In this document: one piece after another, positions 17,732 through 27,080 of the stretch
Numbering within the stretch: position 1 is the stretch's first letter
Layout: the number at the start of each line of letters is the position of its first letter
Notes under the pieces: generated by a model
Told to the model about the DNA's origin: nothing
What the model saw: only the letters and a program-made list of their open reading frames with translations
The model's database searches: none
From: JBECKW01 sp040235505
Lineage (GTDB): Bacteria; Desulfobacterota; Desulfobacteria; Desulfobacterales; JAFDDL01
Assembly: GCA_040235505.1 (NCBI GenBank)
Contig: JBECKW010000059.1
Location: 51,956 to 115,955, forward strand
Length of the DNA stretch: 64,000 nt
Direction of reading: 5' to 3'
Position numbers and translations under genes: made by a program

Positions 17732-18127
17732 ATGAGACTTCAGGAAATGATCAAAAAAGATCTTACAGAGGCCATGAAGGCCAAGGACGAAGGGCGAAAA
17801 AATGCCATCCGGGTAATTCTTGGAGAATTTGGCAGGGCAGGGACAAAAGAACTTCCGGACGAAGAGGTGATCGGGATCCTGAAAAAACTAATTAAATCTG
17901 AAAGGGAACTCCTGGCCCAAAAAGGTAAAAGTGAGTCGGAATTCATCGATGTCGTTGAGGGATACTTACCTCAAATGGCCACAAGGGAAGAGATCATTGC
18001 CTGGATAAACAAAAATGTGGACTTTTCCCTCTTTAAGAATAGGATGCAGGCAATGGGCCCCATCATGAAGCATTTCGGGGCCACGGCGGATGGAAATGAA
18101 ATTAAAAAAATTTTGCAGGAGATGTGA
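17732..18127 (+). CDS. yqeY: GatB/YqeY domain protein
   Basis: 131 residues, a stand-alone version of the helical domain found at the C-terminus of the amidotransferase subunit GatB. Typical parts are MIKKDLTEAMKAKDEGRKNAIRVILGE and PQMATREEIIAWI, ending MGPIMKHFGATADGNEIKKIL. It probably binds tRNA or RNA; the exact role is unknown. AGGTGA precedes the ATG. It lies 45 bases before galE on the same strand. Confidence 0.9.
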   Translation: MRLQEMIKKDLTEAMKAKDEGRKNAIRVILGEFGRAGTKELPDEEVIGILKKLIKSERELLAQKGKSESEFIDVVEGYLPQMATREEIIAWINKNVDFSLFKNRMQAMGPIMKHFGATADGNEIKKILQEM

Positions 18128-18172
18128 TATCCGAGCTTTTTATTGTGATCATGTTTAAGAGAGGAGAAGCTT

Positions 18173-19153
18173 TTGGGAAAAGCGAACATTCTTGTGGCAG
18201 GTGGCGCCGGATATATCGGCTCGCACATGGTAAAAGAGCTTCTTGATTCCGGTTTCGATGTGATCACCCTCGATAACCTGTCCACCGGGCACAGGGATAT
18301 GGTGTCCGGGGGAACCTTTGTCAAGGGCAGTCTCTCGGATCAAAAACTTCTGGAGGACCTTTTTTCAAAAAAGCCGATCGATGCCGTTATGCATTTTGCC
18401 GCTTATTCCCTGGTGGGAGACTCCGTGATAGCGCCCATTGATTATTACGAGAACAATTTCAGCGGTACACTCTCTCTGGTGGCCGCCATGATGCGTCACG
18501 GGGTCAAACGATTTATTTTTTCATCCACGGCCGCCGTTTACGGGGAACCGGAGTACACCCCCATTTCTGAATCGCATCCATGCCGTCCAACAAATCCATA
18601 CGGCGCATCGAAGCTTGCCGTAGAAAGAATGCTCTCGGATTGCGATGCCGCCTATGGCTTGAAATACATGAGTCTTCGGTACTTTAACGCCGCCGGTGCC
18701 GATGCCTCCGCGAAAATCGGAGAACGGCATGTGAGGGAAACCCATCTGATTCCCCTGGTCCTTCAGGTTGCCCTTGGTAAACGCCCTCATATCGATATTT
18801 TAGGAACTGATTATCCAACCCCCGATGGCACATGCCTCCGGGATTACGTCCATGTAACAGATCTGGCATCGGCGCATCTTTTGGCACTCTCGGCGCTTCT
18901 CGAAGGAAAAGACAGCGCCCTCTACAACCTTGGCAATAGTACGGGGCATTCCGTCCGCCATGTCATTGAAGTGTGCCGAAACGTTTCAGGTAAAAAGATC
19001 ACAACGAAAGAAACCGCCCGCCGTGCCGGGGATCCCGCCGTACTTGTCGCCGACTCACAGAAAATCAGACGCGACCTCGGATGGAGACCCCGATACGAAG
19101 ATCTGGAAAACATTGTTGAATCCGCATGGCGGTGGCACCAACATCAACCTTGA
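18173..19153 (+). CDS. galE: UDP-glucose 4-epimerase
   Basis: 326 residues, start TTG at 18173 behind GAGAGGAGAAGC. NAD-binding GGAGYIGSH at the N-terminus, LDNLSTGH, catalytic Ser in FSSTAAVYGEP and the YxxxK pair in NPYGASKLAVE, then the substrate part CLRDYVHVTDLA and YNLGNSTGHSV. It interconverts UDP-glucose and UDP-galactose for surface sugars. Some GalE enzymes also act on UDP-GlcNAc, which sequence alone does not settle. Confidence 0.93.
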   Translation: MGKANILVAGGAGYIGSHMVKELLDSGFDVITLDNLSTGHRDMVSGGTFVKGSLSDQKLLEDLFSKKPIDAVMHFAAYSLVGDSVIAPIDYYENNFSGTLSLVAAMMRHGVKRFIFSSTAAVYGEPEYTPISESHPCRPTNPYGASKLAVERMLSDCDAAYGLKYMSLRYFNAAGADASAKIGERHVRETHLIPLVLQVALGKRPHIDILGTDYPTPDGTCLRDYVHVTDLASAHLLALSALLEGKDSALYNLGNSTGHSVRHVIEVCRNVSGKKITTKETARRAGDPAVLVADSQKIRRDLGWRPRYEDLENIVESAWRWHQHQP

Positions 19154-19223
19154 CACGTGCAGTACTTGTGGCATAGATTGACGCCTCATTTGAGATACGA
19201 AGTCGCGGATTGCGGAGGAATCA

Positions 19224-22031
19224 ATGGATTATAAAACGACACTCAATTTACCGGACACCCGGTTCCCCATGAAGGCCAACCTGGCGGCCAAAGAACCTGA
19301 ACAACTCAAGGCGTGGGAGGACATGCGCCTGTACGAAACCTTGAGAAAGACATCGGGTACGAAGAAAAAATATATTCTTCACGACGGCCCTCCCTATGCA
19401 AACGGGCACATTCATATGGGAACGGCCATGAATAAAATTCTCAAGGACATCGTCGTCCGGTCCCGCCAAATGTCCGGATTCGACGCACCTTATGTGCCGG
19501 GATGGGACTGTCATGGCCTGCCGATCGAGCATAACGTGGACAAGGAACTGGGCCCGAAAAAAAAGGAGATGTCCCAGACGGATTTCAGGCGGAAATGCCG
19601 TGCCTATGCAGAAAAATTCGTCGGCATCCAGCGGGAGGAATTCAAACGGCTGGGCGTTATGGGGGAATGGGAGAATCCCTATCTGACCATGGCATATGAA
19701 TATGAAGCGGTGATTGCCCGGGAATGCTGTAAATTTGCCTTGAACGGCGGACTTTACAAGAGCAAGAAACCGATTCACTGGTGCCCGCGGTGTAAAACCG
19801 CTTTGGCGGAAGCTGAAATTGAATATGCGGATGAAAGCTCACCCTCCATTTTTGTCAAGTTCGCCTTGAAAGAAGACATTGGAGATGTGAATCCGGTACT
19901 GAAAGGCAAACCGGTGTCACTGGTGATCTGGACCACCACCCCTTGGACCATTCCTGCAAATCTTGGGGTCTGTCTGCATCCGGAATATGTTTATGCAGCG
20001 GTTGAGGTAGATAGTGTCAACATATTGATATTGGCAAAAGATCTTGTCGAAAAATGCATGGAGATATTCGGCGTGTCGGAATACCGAATCCTTGCGGACT
20101 TGAACGCGTCGGATTTGGAGCGCAAAACCTGTCGTCATCCTCTCTATGACCGCGATTCCCTGGTGGTATTGGGGGAACATGTCACCCTGGACGCAGGGAC
20201 CGGATGTGTCCATACGGCGCCCGGACACGGCCGGGAGGACTACGAGGTGGGACTCAAATATGGACTCGAGGTCTATTCGCCGGTCGATGAAAATGGAAGA
20301 TTCATCCAGTCCGTGGAAGGGGTTGCCGGTGATTTTATCTTCGACGCAAACCGGACGATCAACGAGATGCTTCATGAAAAAGGTGCGCTTCTGTCCGAAA
20401 GCGTTATGTCCCATTCTTATCCCCATTGCTGGCGGTGCAAGAAGCCGGTTATTTTCAGGGCCACGCCCCAGTGGTTCATCTCCATGGAAAAAACGGGACT
20501 ACGGGAAAAAGCCCTGAAGGAAATCGACCGGGTTCGGTGGGTTCCCCATTGGGGACGGGACCGGATTTTCGGGATGGTGGAAAACAGGCCCGACTGGTGC
20601 ATCTCCCGTCAGCGGGCATGGGGGGTCCCCATCACCGTCTTCTATTGCCGCGAATGTGAAAAGATACATATGAGCCAGGAAATCGCGGGCGATATCTTTG
20701 AGTTGTTCAAATCCAACGGCGCGGACATCTGGTTTGAGAAAACCGTGAAAGACCTGTTGCCGGAAGGTGCAAAATGCAAATTCTGCGGCAGCACCGATCT
20801 GGTAAAGGAGGATGATATTCTGGATGTCTGGTTCGATTCCGGTGTTACCCATGCCGGCGTACTGGAATCAAGGCAATACCTTGACTGGCCGGCCGATCTC
20901 TACCTGGAAGGCAGCGATCAGCACCGGGGATGGTTTCACAGCTCCCTTTTGGAATCGGTGGGAACCCGGGGACGGGCGCCTTACAATGCGGTGTTGACCC
21001 ATGGATACGTCGTCGACGCCCAGGGCAAGAAGATGTCCAAATCCCTGGGGAATGTCATCGCGCCTGAAAAGGTGATCAAACAATATGGAGCTGAAATTCT
21101 CCGGTTGTGGGTGTCCGCTTCCGACTATCAGGATGATGTTCGTATTTCCGAAAATACGCTGAAACAGATGAGCGATGCCTACCGGCGGATTCGAAATACC
21201 TGCAGGTTCATGCTCGGAAACCTCAGTGATTTTGATCCGTCAAAGGATATGGTTCCCTATGAATCTCTGCTTGAAATCGATCGATTTGCGCTTCATGGTC
21301 TTCAGGAATTGATCAGAAAATGCATAACCGCATACGATGAATATGAATTTCATGTCATCTATCATTCACTGTTTAATTTCTGTACGCTGGATCTTTCGGC
21401 TTTTTATCTGGATGTGCTCAAAGACAGGCTCTACACCTCTTCCAGGACATCCCCGGCCAGAAGAAGCGCTCAGACGGTCATGTACCGGATTCTGGATTCA
21501 CTGGTCAGGATCATGGCGCCGGTGATGATCTTTACCGCCGAAGAAATTTGGAAGCACATGCCGAAAGTCGCCGATGGAACCGAAAGCGTCCACCTGACCC
21601 AGATGCCGGTGTTTGATAAAAACCTGTGCGACGAAACCCTTGCCACGACCTGGGAAAAAATTCTTTCCGTACGTCGGGAGGTTACCAAGGCGCTGGAAGT
21701 GGCCAGGGCCGAAAAAAAGATCGGACATCCGCTGGATGCGGAGCTGACCTTGTGGTGCAGCGATGCACTGGCCGATTTTCTTTCCCCATACGGCGAAGAA
21801 CTCCGAAGCATTTTTATCACCTCCATGGCCCGGATCGCCGAGGAATCGCAAAAAGTCGCAGATGCCATGGAAACAGAAATGCCGGGACTGGCCATATCCG
21901 TGGCGCGTTCATCGGCGGAAAAATGCCAACGGTGCTGGGTGTATGATCCAACGGTCGGAAAAGATCCAGCGCAACCGGAGATCTGTGAGCGTTGCAGAAC
22001 CGCCTTGTCGGAAAGTGACGCAGAATCATGA
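19224..22031 (+). CDS. ileS: Isoleucyl-tRNA synthetase
   Basis: 935 residues, full length. The HIGH-type motif PPYANGHIHMG is near residue 57 and KMSKSLGN near 602. The editing domain includes WTTTPWTIPANLG and TGCVHTAPGHGREDYEVG, and DWCISRQRAWGVP is present. The end has the zinc-binding CQRCWVYDP...ICERCRTALSE of the bacterial type. It charges tRNA-Ile and edits valine. Its stop overlaps the lspA start by 4 bases. There is no T-box in the 70-base gap upstream. Confidence 0.97.
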   Translation: MDYKTTLNLPDTRFPMKANLAAKEPEQLKAWEDMRLYETLRKTSGTKKKYILHDGPPYANGHIHMGTAMNKILKDIVVRSRQMSGFDAPYVPGWDCHGLPIEHNVDKELGPKKKEMSQTDFRRKCRAYAEKFVGIQREEFKRLGVMGEWENPYLTMAYEYEAVIARECCKFALNGGLYKSKKPIHWCPRCKTALAEAEIEYADESSPSIFVKFALKEDIGDVNPVLKGKPVSLVIWTTTPWTIPANLGVCLHPEYVYAAVEVDSVNILILAKDLVEKCMEIFGVSEYRILADLNASDLERKTCRHPLYDRDSLVVLGEHVTLDAGTGCVHTAPGHGREDYEVGLKYGLEVYSPVDENGRFIQSVEGVAGDFIFDANRTINEMLHEKGALLSESVMSHSYPHCWRCKKPVIFRATPQWFISMEKTGLREKALKEIDRVRWVPHWGRDRIFGMVENRPDWCISRQRAWGVPITVFYCRECEKIHMSQEIAGDIFELFKSNGADIWFEKTVKDLLPEGAKCKFCGSTDLVKEDDILDVWFDSGVTHAGVLESRQYLDWPADLYLEGSDQHRGWFHSSLLESVGTRGRAPYNAVLTHGYVVDAQGKKMSKSLGNVIAPEKVIKQYGAEILRLWVSASDYQDDVRISENTLKQMSDAYRRIRNTCRFMLGNLSDFDPSKDMVPYESLLEIDRFALHGLQELIRKCITAYDEYEFHVIYHSLFNFCTLDLSAFYLDVLKDRLYTSSRTSPARRSAQTVMYRILDSLVRIMAPVMIFTAEEIWKHMPKVADGTESVHLTQMPVFDKNLCDETLATTWEKILSVRREVTKALEVARAEKKIGHPLDAELTLWCSDALADFLSPYGEELRSIFITSMARIAEESQKVADAMETEMPGLAISVARSSAEKCQRCWVYDPTVGKDPAQPEICERCRTALSESDAES

Positions 22032-22573
22032 TGAGCACTTCCGAACCGTGTACGTTGCCGGGAGAGGATAAGAGCGGCCTGGTGAAGCTGGTGATGATTG
22101 CCGGTCTTGTCGTGATTCTGGACCAGGCCTCCAAGCTCATCGTTTACCATGGGCTCGCACTTTATAATGAAATCGTTATCATCCCTGGATTTTTCAGCAT
22201 CGTTCACTATCAAAATCCCGGCGGGGCTTTCGGTATTCTGGCGGGCACAGGCAATGGTTTTCGGCAGGTCTTTTTTCTGATCGTGTCCATCCTGGCGCTG
22301 GGACTCATATATTATTTCTACCGATCGACGCCAAGATCCCACCGTTTTTTATCGGCAGGATTTGCGATGATTTTCGGCGGAGCAATCGGGAACCTTCTGG
22401 ACCGTTTCCGTCTTGGGCAGGTAGTGGATTTTCTCGACGTATACGTGAACGGGTGGCATTGGCCGGCATTCAATGTGGCAGACAGCGCCATTACCATCGG
22501 TATCTGTATTTTTGTGTTACATCTGTTGTTCGGGAAAATGCCGGATAAAATTATCGGTAAAAAAGAATCGTAA
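22028..22573 (+). CDS. lspA: Lipoprotein signal peptidase (signal peptidase II)
   Basis: 181 residues, four membrane helices. The catalytic aspartates are in GNLLDRFRLGQVVDFLDVY and FNVADSAITIG, with the further family motif IVHYQNPGGAFGIL. It cleaves prolipoproteins in the inner membrane after Lgt has added the lipid, and lgt follows one base after its stop. The 4-base overlap with ileS is a common bacterial arrangement. Confidence 0.96.
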   Translation: MMSTSEPCTLPGEDKSGLVKLVMIAGLVVILDQASKLIVYHGLALYNEIVIIPGFFSIVHYQNPGGAFGILAGTGNGFRQVFFLIVSILALGLIYYFYRSTPRSHRFLSAGFAMIFGGAIGNLLDRFRLGQVVDFLDVYVNGWHWPAFNVADSAITIGICIFVLHLLFGKMPDKIIGKKES

Positions 22574-22574
22574 C

Positions 22575-23330
22575 ATGCATCCGATTTTATTTAAAATAGG
22601 AAATATTACACTATATACGTACGGTCTTTTTGTCGCCCTTGGTTTTTTGACCGCCATATGGCTTGCACAAACAGAGGCGCGTCGGGTGGGGGTGAATCCC
22701 TCCTATACCCTGGACCTTGGATTTTACATGCTCATTGCCGCCATTATCGGGGCGCGCATCTTTTTCCTGGCAGTCAACCCGGATATCATTGCGGAAAGCC
22801 CTTGGGCGATTTTCCAAATCTGGAAGGGCGGACTCGTTTTTTACGGAGGCTTCATTGCCGCACTCATTACCGCCATCGTTTATGTGAGAAAAAAAAAGAT
22901 AGCGTTCATGAGGATAGCAGACATCTTTTCACCTGGTATTGCCGCGGGGCATGCCGTGGGCCGAATCGGCTGTTTTTTTGCCGGATGCTGCTACGGGAAA
23001 GCCTGTGATCTGCCGTGGGCGGTTGTTTTCAAGGATCCGCTGTCACTTGCCCCCACGGGGATATATCGTCATCCCACACAGCTATATTCTGTTGCCGGCA
23101 ATTTCCTGATATTCTTATTTTTATGGTTTTACCGAAAACGCACAACCTATCAGGGACAGCTTTTCTGGCTCTCTGTTCTTCTTTACGGGTTGGTACGGGC
23201 GTTCATAGAGCTTTTCCGGGGAGATCCCCGGGGATTTCTGTTTGACGACGTTTCAGTATCTCAGGGGATCGGTGTTCTCATGGCCGCTCTGGCCCTGGTG
23301 ATTTTGATTCGCAAGCGGAAAAGTGCATAG
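22575..23330 (+). CDS. lgt: Prolipoprotein diacylglyceryl transferase
   Basis: 251 residues from ATG 22575 (MHPILFKIGNITLYTYGLF). Seven-helix membrane enzyme with YGGFIAALITAI and the signature HAVGRIGCFFAGCCYGK, then HPTQLYSVAGN and RGDPRG. It adds diacylglycerol to the lipobox cysteine, the step before LspA. The predicted DctP lipoprotein in this window would be a substrate. There is almost no gap from lspA. Confidence 0.96.
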   Translation: MHPILFKIGNITLYTYGLFVALGFLTAIWLAQTEARRVGVNPSYTLDLGFYMLIAAIIGARIFFLAVNPDIIAESPWAIFQIWKGGLVFYGGFIAALITAIVYVRKKKIAFMRIADIFSPGIAAGHAVGRIGCFFAGCCYGKACDLPWAVVFKDPLSLAPTGIYRHPTQLYSVAGNFLIFLFLWFYRKRTTYQGQLFWLSVLLYGLVRAFIELFRGDPRGFLFDDVSVSQGIGVLMAALALVILIRKRKSA

Positions 23331-23352
23331 AAGATTTAAGGATCGTCTCCAT

Positions 23353-24843
23353 ATGCCTGAAATCAGTTATAAAGATTTTGACGGCCATTTAGAAACACTG
23401 GAGAAAAGCCGAAACGCTCAAAAGCCCCAGGTATATCTTTTTCACGGTGAAGAGCTTCTTTATAAAAAAGCGTTTGAATCATTCCTTGACTTCCTCATTC
23501 CACTGGAGGATCGGGTCGTAAACTGTGAACCTGTGGACGGCGCCCCAGAGAACATTCGAGAAGCCGTTAACAGGGCAAACACCTATTCAATGCTTTCCGG
23601 GAACAAAATTATCGCGGTCCAGGAATCAAGGATTTTCTATGGGAATCAGGAAAAAGGAAAACTGCTGGATCAGGCGAAGGAGGCATTTCAACGGGACGAC
23701 AGGAAAAAAGCCTCAAAATATATCCTGAGTCTTTTGGGAAATCTTCAGCTCCAGCTTGAAGATGTCGTTAGTAAAGAGGATCTTTCAGCCCGAATTCCAG
23801 ACGATGGGGACGGATCGGATACCGGGTGGATTTTAGAAATCCTAGAATTTTGCAGGGAAAACGGTCTTTCCGTTCCCACGGCCGACCGGCCGGATCAGTT
23901 TCTGGAAGCGGCAATTGAAAAGGGATTTCCGGAAGGAAATTATCTGGCGCTCACCACCGATCTTGTGGACAAACGGCGCAGCCTGTTCAAATGCATAAAG
24001 GAAAAAGGCGTTGCGGTGGATTGCTCGGTTCCAAAAGGGGATCGCCGGGCGGACCGATTGATTCAGGAGGAGGTGCTGAGAAACCGAACCGAGACGATCC
24101 TGAGCGCCAGCAAAAAAAGCCTTTCTCCACCGGCCTTTGCTCGTCTATATGAGATGACCGGGTTTGACCTGAGAACCTTTTCGAACAATCTCGAAAAATT
24201 GATTCTGTACATCGGCGACCGATCTGTCATTTTGCCGGAGGATGTGACGGCGGTACTGGAACGAAGCAGACAGGATCCGATTTACGAGCTGACCGGTGCG
24301 TTGTCGGATCGTGATGCGGCGCTGTCGCTGAGGCTTTTGGATTCCCTGCTGCAATCGGGGCTTCATCCCCTTCAGGTCTTTGCAGCGATCGTCAATCAAA
24401 CCCGCAAGCTTCTGATCGCCAAATCGTTTATTCGAAGCCCCCAGGGACGCACATGGAAGCCGGTAATGCCTTACAACGTTTTCACCTCACAAGTGCTTCC
24501 CGGCATAACGGATTATGACCGGGAGTTGCTCTCTCTTTTCGAAAGCTGGGAAGACATGCTGAATCCGGAGGACCCCGAAGGGGGGGAGGAGAGAGAAAAA
24601 TCAAGAAAGAAGAAAAAGAAAACCCATGGACAGAAAGTACCGGCGGACTTACTGGTTGCCGCAAACCCGAAAAACCCCTATCCCATCTACCTGACTCTCA
24701 AAAAAGCGGACAACTTCAGCGATCAAGAATTGGCGGAGATCTACGCAAAACTTGGGGATACGGATATGAGGATGAAACGAAGCGCCCATGATCCGAAAAT
24801 CGTCCTCGAAGAGATTATATTAAGGATTTGCAATACACGGTGA
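23353..24843 (+). CDS. holA: DNA polymerase III delta subunit, enlarged form
   Basis: 496 residues from ATG 23353, against about 340 for E. coli HolA. The N-terminal ATPase-like part (QVYLFHGEELLYKKAFESFL) and the C-terminal clamp-loader part (GFDLRTFSNNLEKLILYIGD, DPIYELTGALSDRDAALSLRLLDSLL) are recognisable. Roughly 70 extra residues are inserted after YSMLSGNKIIAVQESRIFY, and a lysine-rich stretch (EEREKSRKKKKKTHGQK) lies near 415. It opens the sliding clamp as part of the clamp loader. It follows lgt on the same strand. Confidence 0.83.
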   Translation: MPEISYKDFDGHLETLEKSRNAQKPQVYLFHGEELLYKKAFESFLDFLIPLEDRVVNCEPVDGAPENIREAVNRANTYSMLSGNKIIAVQESRIFYGNQEKGKLLDQAKEAFQRDDRKKASKYILSLLGNLQLQLEDVVSKEDLSARIPDDGDGSDTGWILEILEFCRENGLSVPTADRPDQFLEAAIEKGFPEGNYLALTTDLVDKRRSLFKCIKEKGVAVDCSVPKGDRRADRLIQEEVLRNRTETILSASKKSLSPPAFARLYEMTGFDLRTFSNNLEKLILYIGDRSVILPEDVTAVLERSRQDPIYELTGALSDRDAALSLRLLDSLLQSGLHPLQVFAAIVNQTRKLLIAKSFIRSPQGRTWKPVMPYNVFTSQVLPGITDYDRELLSLFESWEDMLNPEDPEGGEEREKSRKKKKKTHGQKVPADLLVAANPKNPYPIYLTLKKADNFSDQELAEIYAKLGDTDMRMKRSAHDPKIVLEEIILRICNTR

Positions 24844-24939
24844 AACCCCTGTCTTTTCGAAGAATGGGGCCGTTCGATTTTTATGTTTTGAACCATTTGC
24901 GATAACATGTTTATATCGGGAATCTGTGGAGAAAAAGGA

Positions 24940-26343
24940 ATGCCAAAAACCAAAATCATCTGCACCATCGGTCCCTCCAGCGACTCAGCGGAAGGCATCC
25001 AAAACTTGATCCAAAACGGAATGAACGTGGCGCGCCTCAATTTTTCGCATGGAACCCTGTCGGAGCATCAGGAGAAAATTCGTCTGATTCGTTCCTTTTC
25101 AAAGGAAATGGACAAGCCGGTAGCAATTTTACAGGATTTATGCGGACCGAAAATAAGGGTAGGGGAGGTGCCTTCATCCGGAATTCGCCTGGTGCCGGGG
25201 CAAACCTTTTCCCTCACCGGTACCGATGTGGAAGGGTCTGAAGACCGGGTATCCGTGTCCTATACGGAACTCGCCGGTGATGTAAAAATCGGAGACCGGA
25301 TTCTTCTGGCAGATGGGCTTATGGAACTCGTTGTGGAAAGGATCCAGGGAAAGGATATCGCTTGTAAGGTCGTTACGGGCGGAGTTCTGACATCCCACAA
25401 AGGAGTGAATCTGCCCGACAGATCCCTCAATGTCCGGTCGCTTACTGAAAAGGATGTAACGGACCTGATGTTCGGTCTTGAGCATGGTGTCGATTTTGTC
25501 GCGCTTTCTTTTGTGCGTACCGCTGAAGAAATAGCCCATGTGAAGGAGTTGATCAAAGATGCCGGTCATAAGGTTCCGGTCATTGCGAAGATAGAAAAGC
25601 ATGAAGCCGTTTCAAACATTGATTCCATCATGGCGGCTGCCGACGCCATCATGGTGGCCCGGGGGGATTTAGGGGTGGAAATACCGCTGGAAACGGTTCC
25701 GGGTATTCAGAAGATGCTAGTGAAACGGGCGGGAAATATCGGGAAGCCGGTCATTATCGCCACTCAGATGCTTCGCTCTATGGTGGAATCCCCCAGACCC
25801 ACCCGTGCCGAGGCGGCGGACGTGGCCAATGCGGTATATGAAGGCGCAGATGCAGTGATGCTTTCCGAAGAGACCGCCAGCGGATCTTTTCCGGACCAGG
25901 CAGTTGCATTCATGAGGAAAATCGCCACCAGCGCTGAAAATGATTTCCGGCACGAAAAATATCTTGAACCGCTTTTGGAAAAGGATGTGTCCGCATCCGT
26001 AGCCTACGCTGCTTGCGTATTGGCGGATCACCTGGATGCTAAGGCAATTATCGCCACCACGAGATCCGGAGCAACGGCAAGAAATATCGCCCGCTTCCGC
26101 CCACGTCCAAAACTCATCGCCTTGTCTCCGGATGCGGAGACCGTTCGGCAGTTGTCCCTGGTTTGGGGATGCATCCCTTGCTGTGTCCGGGAAACGCCGG
26201 ATACAGACGAAAAGATCGAAAATGCCGCAAGGGCTGCCTTGGAAGCCGGATTGGTGGCCAACGGTGATCTGGTGGTCATTACGGCAGGTCACCCGGAATA
26301 CCGGGAGGGGACAACGAACATGATTCAGGTAAAAAGGTTATAA
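24940..26343 (+). CDS. pyk: Pyruvate kinase
   Basis: 467 residues from ATG 24940 (MPKTKIICTIGPSSDSAEG), preceded by AAAAAGGA. Active-site motifs: NVARLNFSHG, AILQDLCGPKIRVGE, the catalytic Lys in VIAKIEKHEAVSNIDSI, then MVARGDLGVEIP and ATQMLRSMVESPRPTRAEAADVANA. The C-terminal allosteric domain is complete. It makes pyruvate and ATP from phosphoenolpyruvate. Its stop abuts the stop of the convergent regulator gene with no gap. Confidence 0.97.
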   Translation: MPKTKIICTIGPSSDSAEGIQNLIQNGMNVARLNFSHGTLSEHQEKIRLIRSFSKEMDKPVAILQDLCGPKIRVGEVPSSGIRLVPGQTFSLTGTDVEGSEDRVSVSYTELAGDVKIGDRILLADGLMELVVERIQGKDIACKVVTGGVLTSHKGVNLPDRSLNVRSLTEKDVTDLMFGLEHGVDFVALSFVRTAEEIAHVKELIKDAGHKVPVIAKIEKHEAVSNIDSIMAAADAIMVARGDLGVEIPLETVPGIQKMLVKRAGNIGKPVIIATQMLRSMVESPRPTRAEAADVANAVYEGADAVMLSEETASGSFPDQAVAFMRKIATSAENDFRHEKYLEPLLEKDVSASVAYAACVLADHLDAKAIIATTRSGATARNIARFRPRPKLIALSPDAETVRQLSLVWGCIPCCVRETPDTDEKIENAARAALEAGLVANGDLVVITAGHPEYREGTTNMIQVKRL

Positions 26344-26787
26344 TTAGAGTATATACGGAACCTTGGTATTGTACCCCTTATACACCACAAATGTCTCGAC
26401 AGATTGGACGTCCTTCAGTTTGGAGACTTCATTGGTGTAGAATTCAAGAAGACCAAAATCCTCCTTCAGCAGCACCGTGACGATCAGATCGAACCTTCCG
26501 GTGACGACGCATACCGAGACAACGCCCCGAAGCCGGCTGAATTCTTCGCCTTTGTTGACAAGATCCATGGTGTCAAGCTTTACACCGACCAGTACCAGTT
26601 GATGTCTGGGAAGCGCCTCGGGATCCACCAGGCCTGCGATGTCGAGGATTCCGTCCTCGATCATTTTGGCGACCCTCGATCTCACCGTGTTTTCGGAGAG
26701 AGAAAGTTCGCTGGCAATGGCATTAAAAGATTTACGGCCTTCTTTCAGATGTTTGATGATTTCAATGTTGGTTCCTGTCATTTTCAT
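26344..26787 (-). CDS. Lrp/AsnC family transcription regulator
   Basis: 147 residues. An N-terminal winged helix-turn-helix (LKEGRKSFNAIASELSLSENTVRSRVAKM) is followed by the RAM effector domain (VVSVCVVTGRFDLIVTVLLKEDFGLLEFY...VQSVETFVVYKGY). Such proteins sense amino acids or related metabolites as octamers and can be local or global regulators. The gene ends exactly where pyk ends and faces it. Its targets cannot be told; the lip genes lie upstream on the same strand. Confidence 0.9.
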   Translation of the reverse strand: MKMTGTNIEIIKHLKEGRKSFNAIASELSLSENTVRSRVAKMIEDGILDIAGLVDPEALPRHQLVLVGVKLDTMDLVNKGEEFSRLRGVVSVCVVTGRFDLIVTVLLKEDFGLLEFYTNEVSKLKDVQSVETFVVYKGYNTKVPYIL

Positions 26788-26874
26788 ATGAATATCGGCT
26801 CCTCTATGAGAAAATAGTCAACCTGATTTAAGCAAGATACCGGCGTTTGTCAATGAAATCATAGAGGTTTTAAA

Positions 26875-27060
26875 TCATCCATTATCCTCCACCATTCCCT
26901 GGTGAAACAAGGTGTGGTGAAAACTCAGGATGGTGGATTCCTGACCGCACATGTTACCGAACCGGGTGGGCGTTCCGAAGATGCTGCCATCCGCAGATGC
27001 CAAATCGTCGACCGTTGCAACCGGAATATCCGCCATCGCCTTTCGGGATAAGGCATCCGG
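26875..27060 (-). pseudogene. wrbA: WrbA-type NAD(P)H:quinone oxidoreductase remnant with internal deletion
   Basis: The frame reads PDALSRKAMADIPVATVDDLASADGS, then IFGTPTRFGNMCGQ joined straight to ESTILSFHHTLFHQGMV, then a stop. In intact WrbA these two blocks are separated by about 40 residues (the flavin loop from the MRxFLDxTGGLW region to ATQHGGQE). The deletion probably occurred between the two Gly/Cys-Gly-Gln copies. The flavodoxin N-terminus and the C-terminus are also absent. It lies between lrp and lipA on the minus strand. Family assignment is from motif memory. Confidence 0.75.
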
Positions 27061-27080
27061 ACGGTTTGTCAAAAAGCTGG

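Noticed and set aside
19154..19223. T-box leader before ileS
   Set aside because: The gap is only 70 bases and holds neither specifier-loop nor antiterminator sequence.
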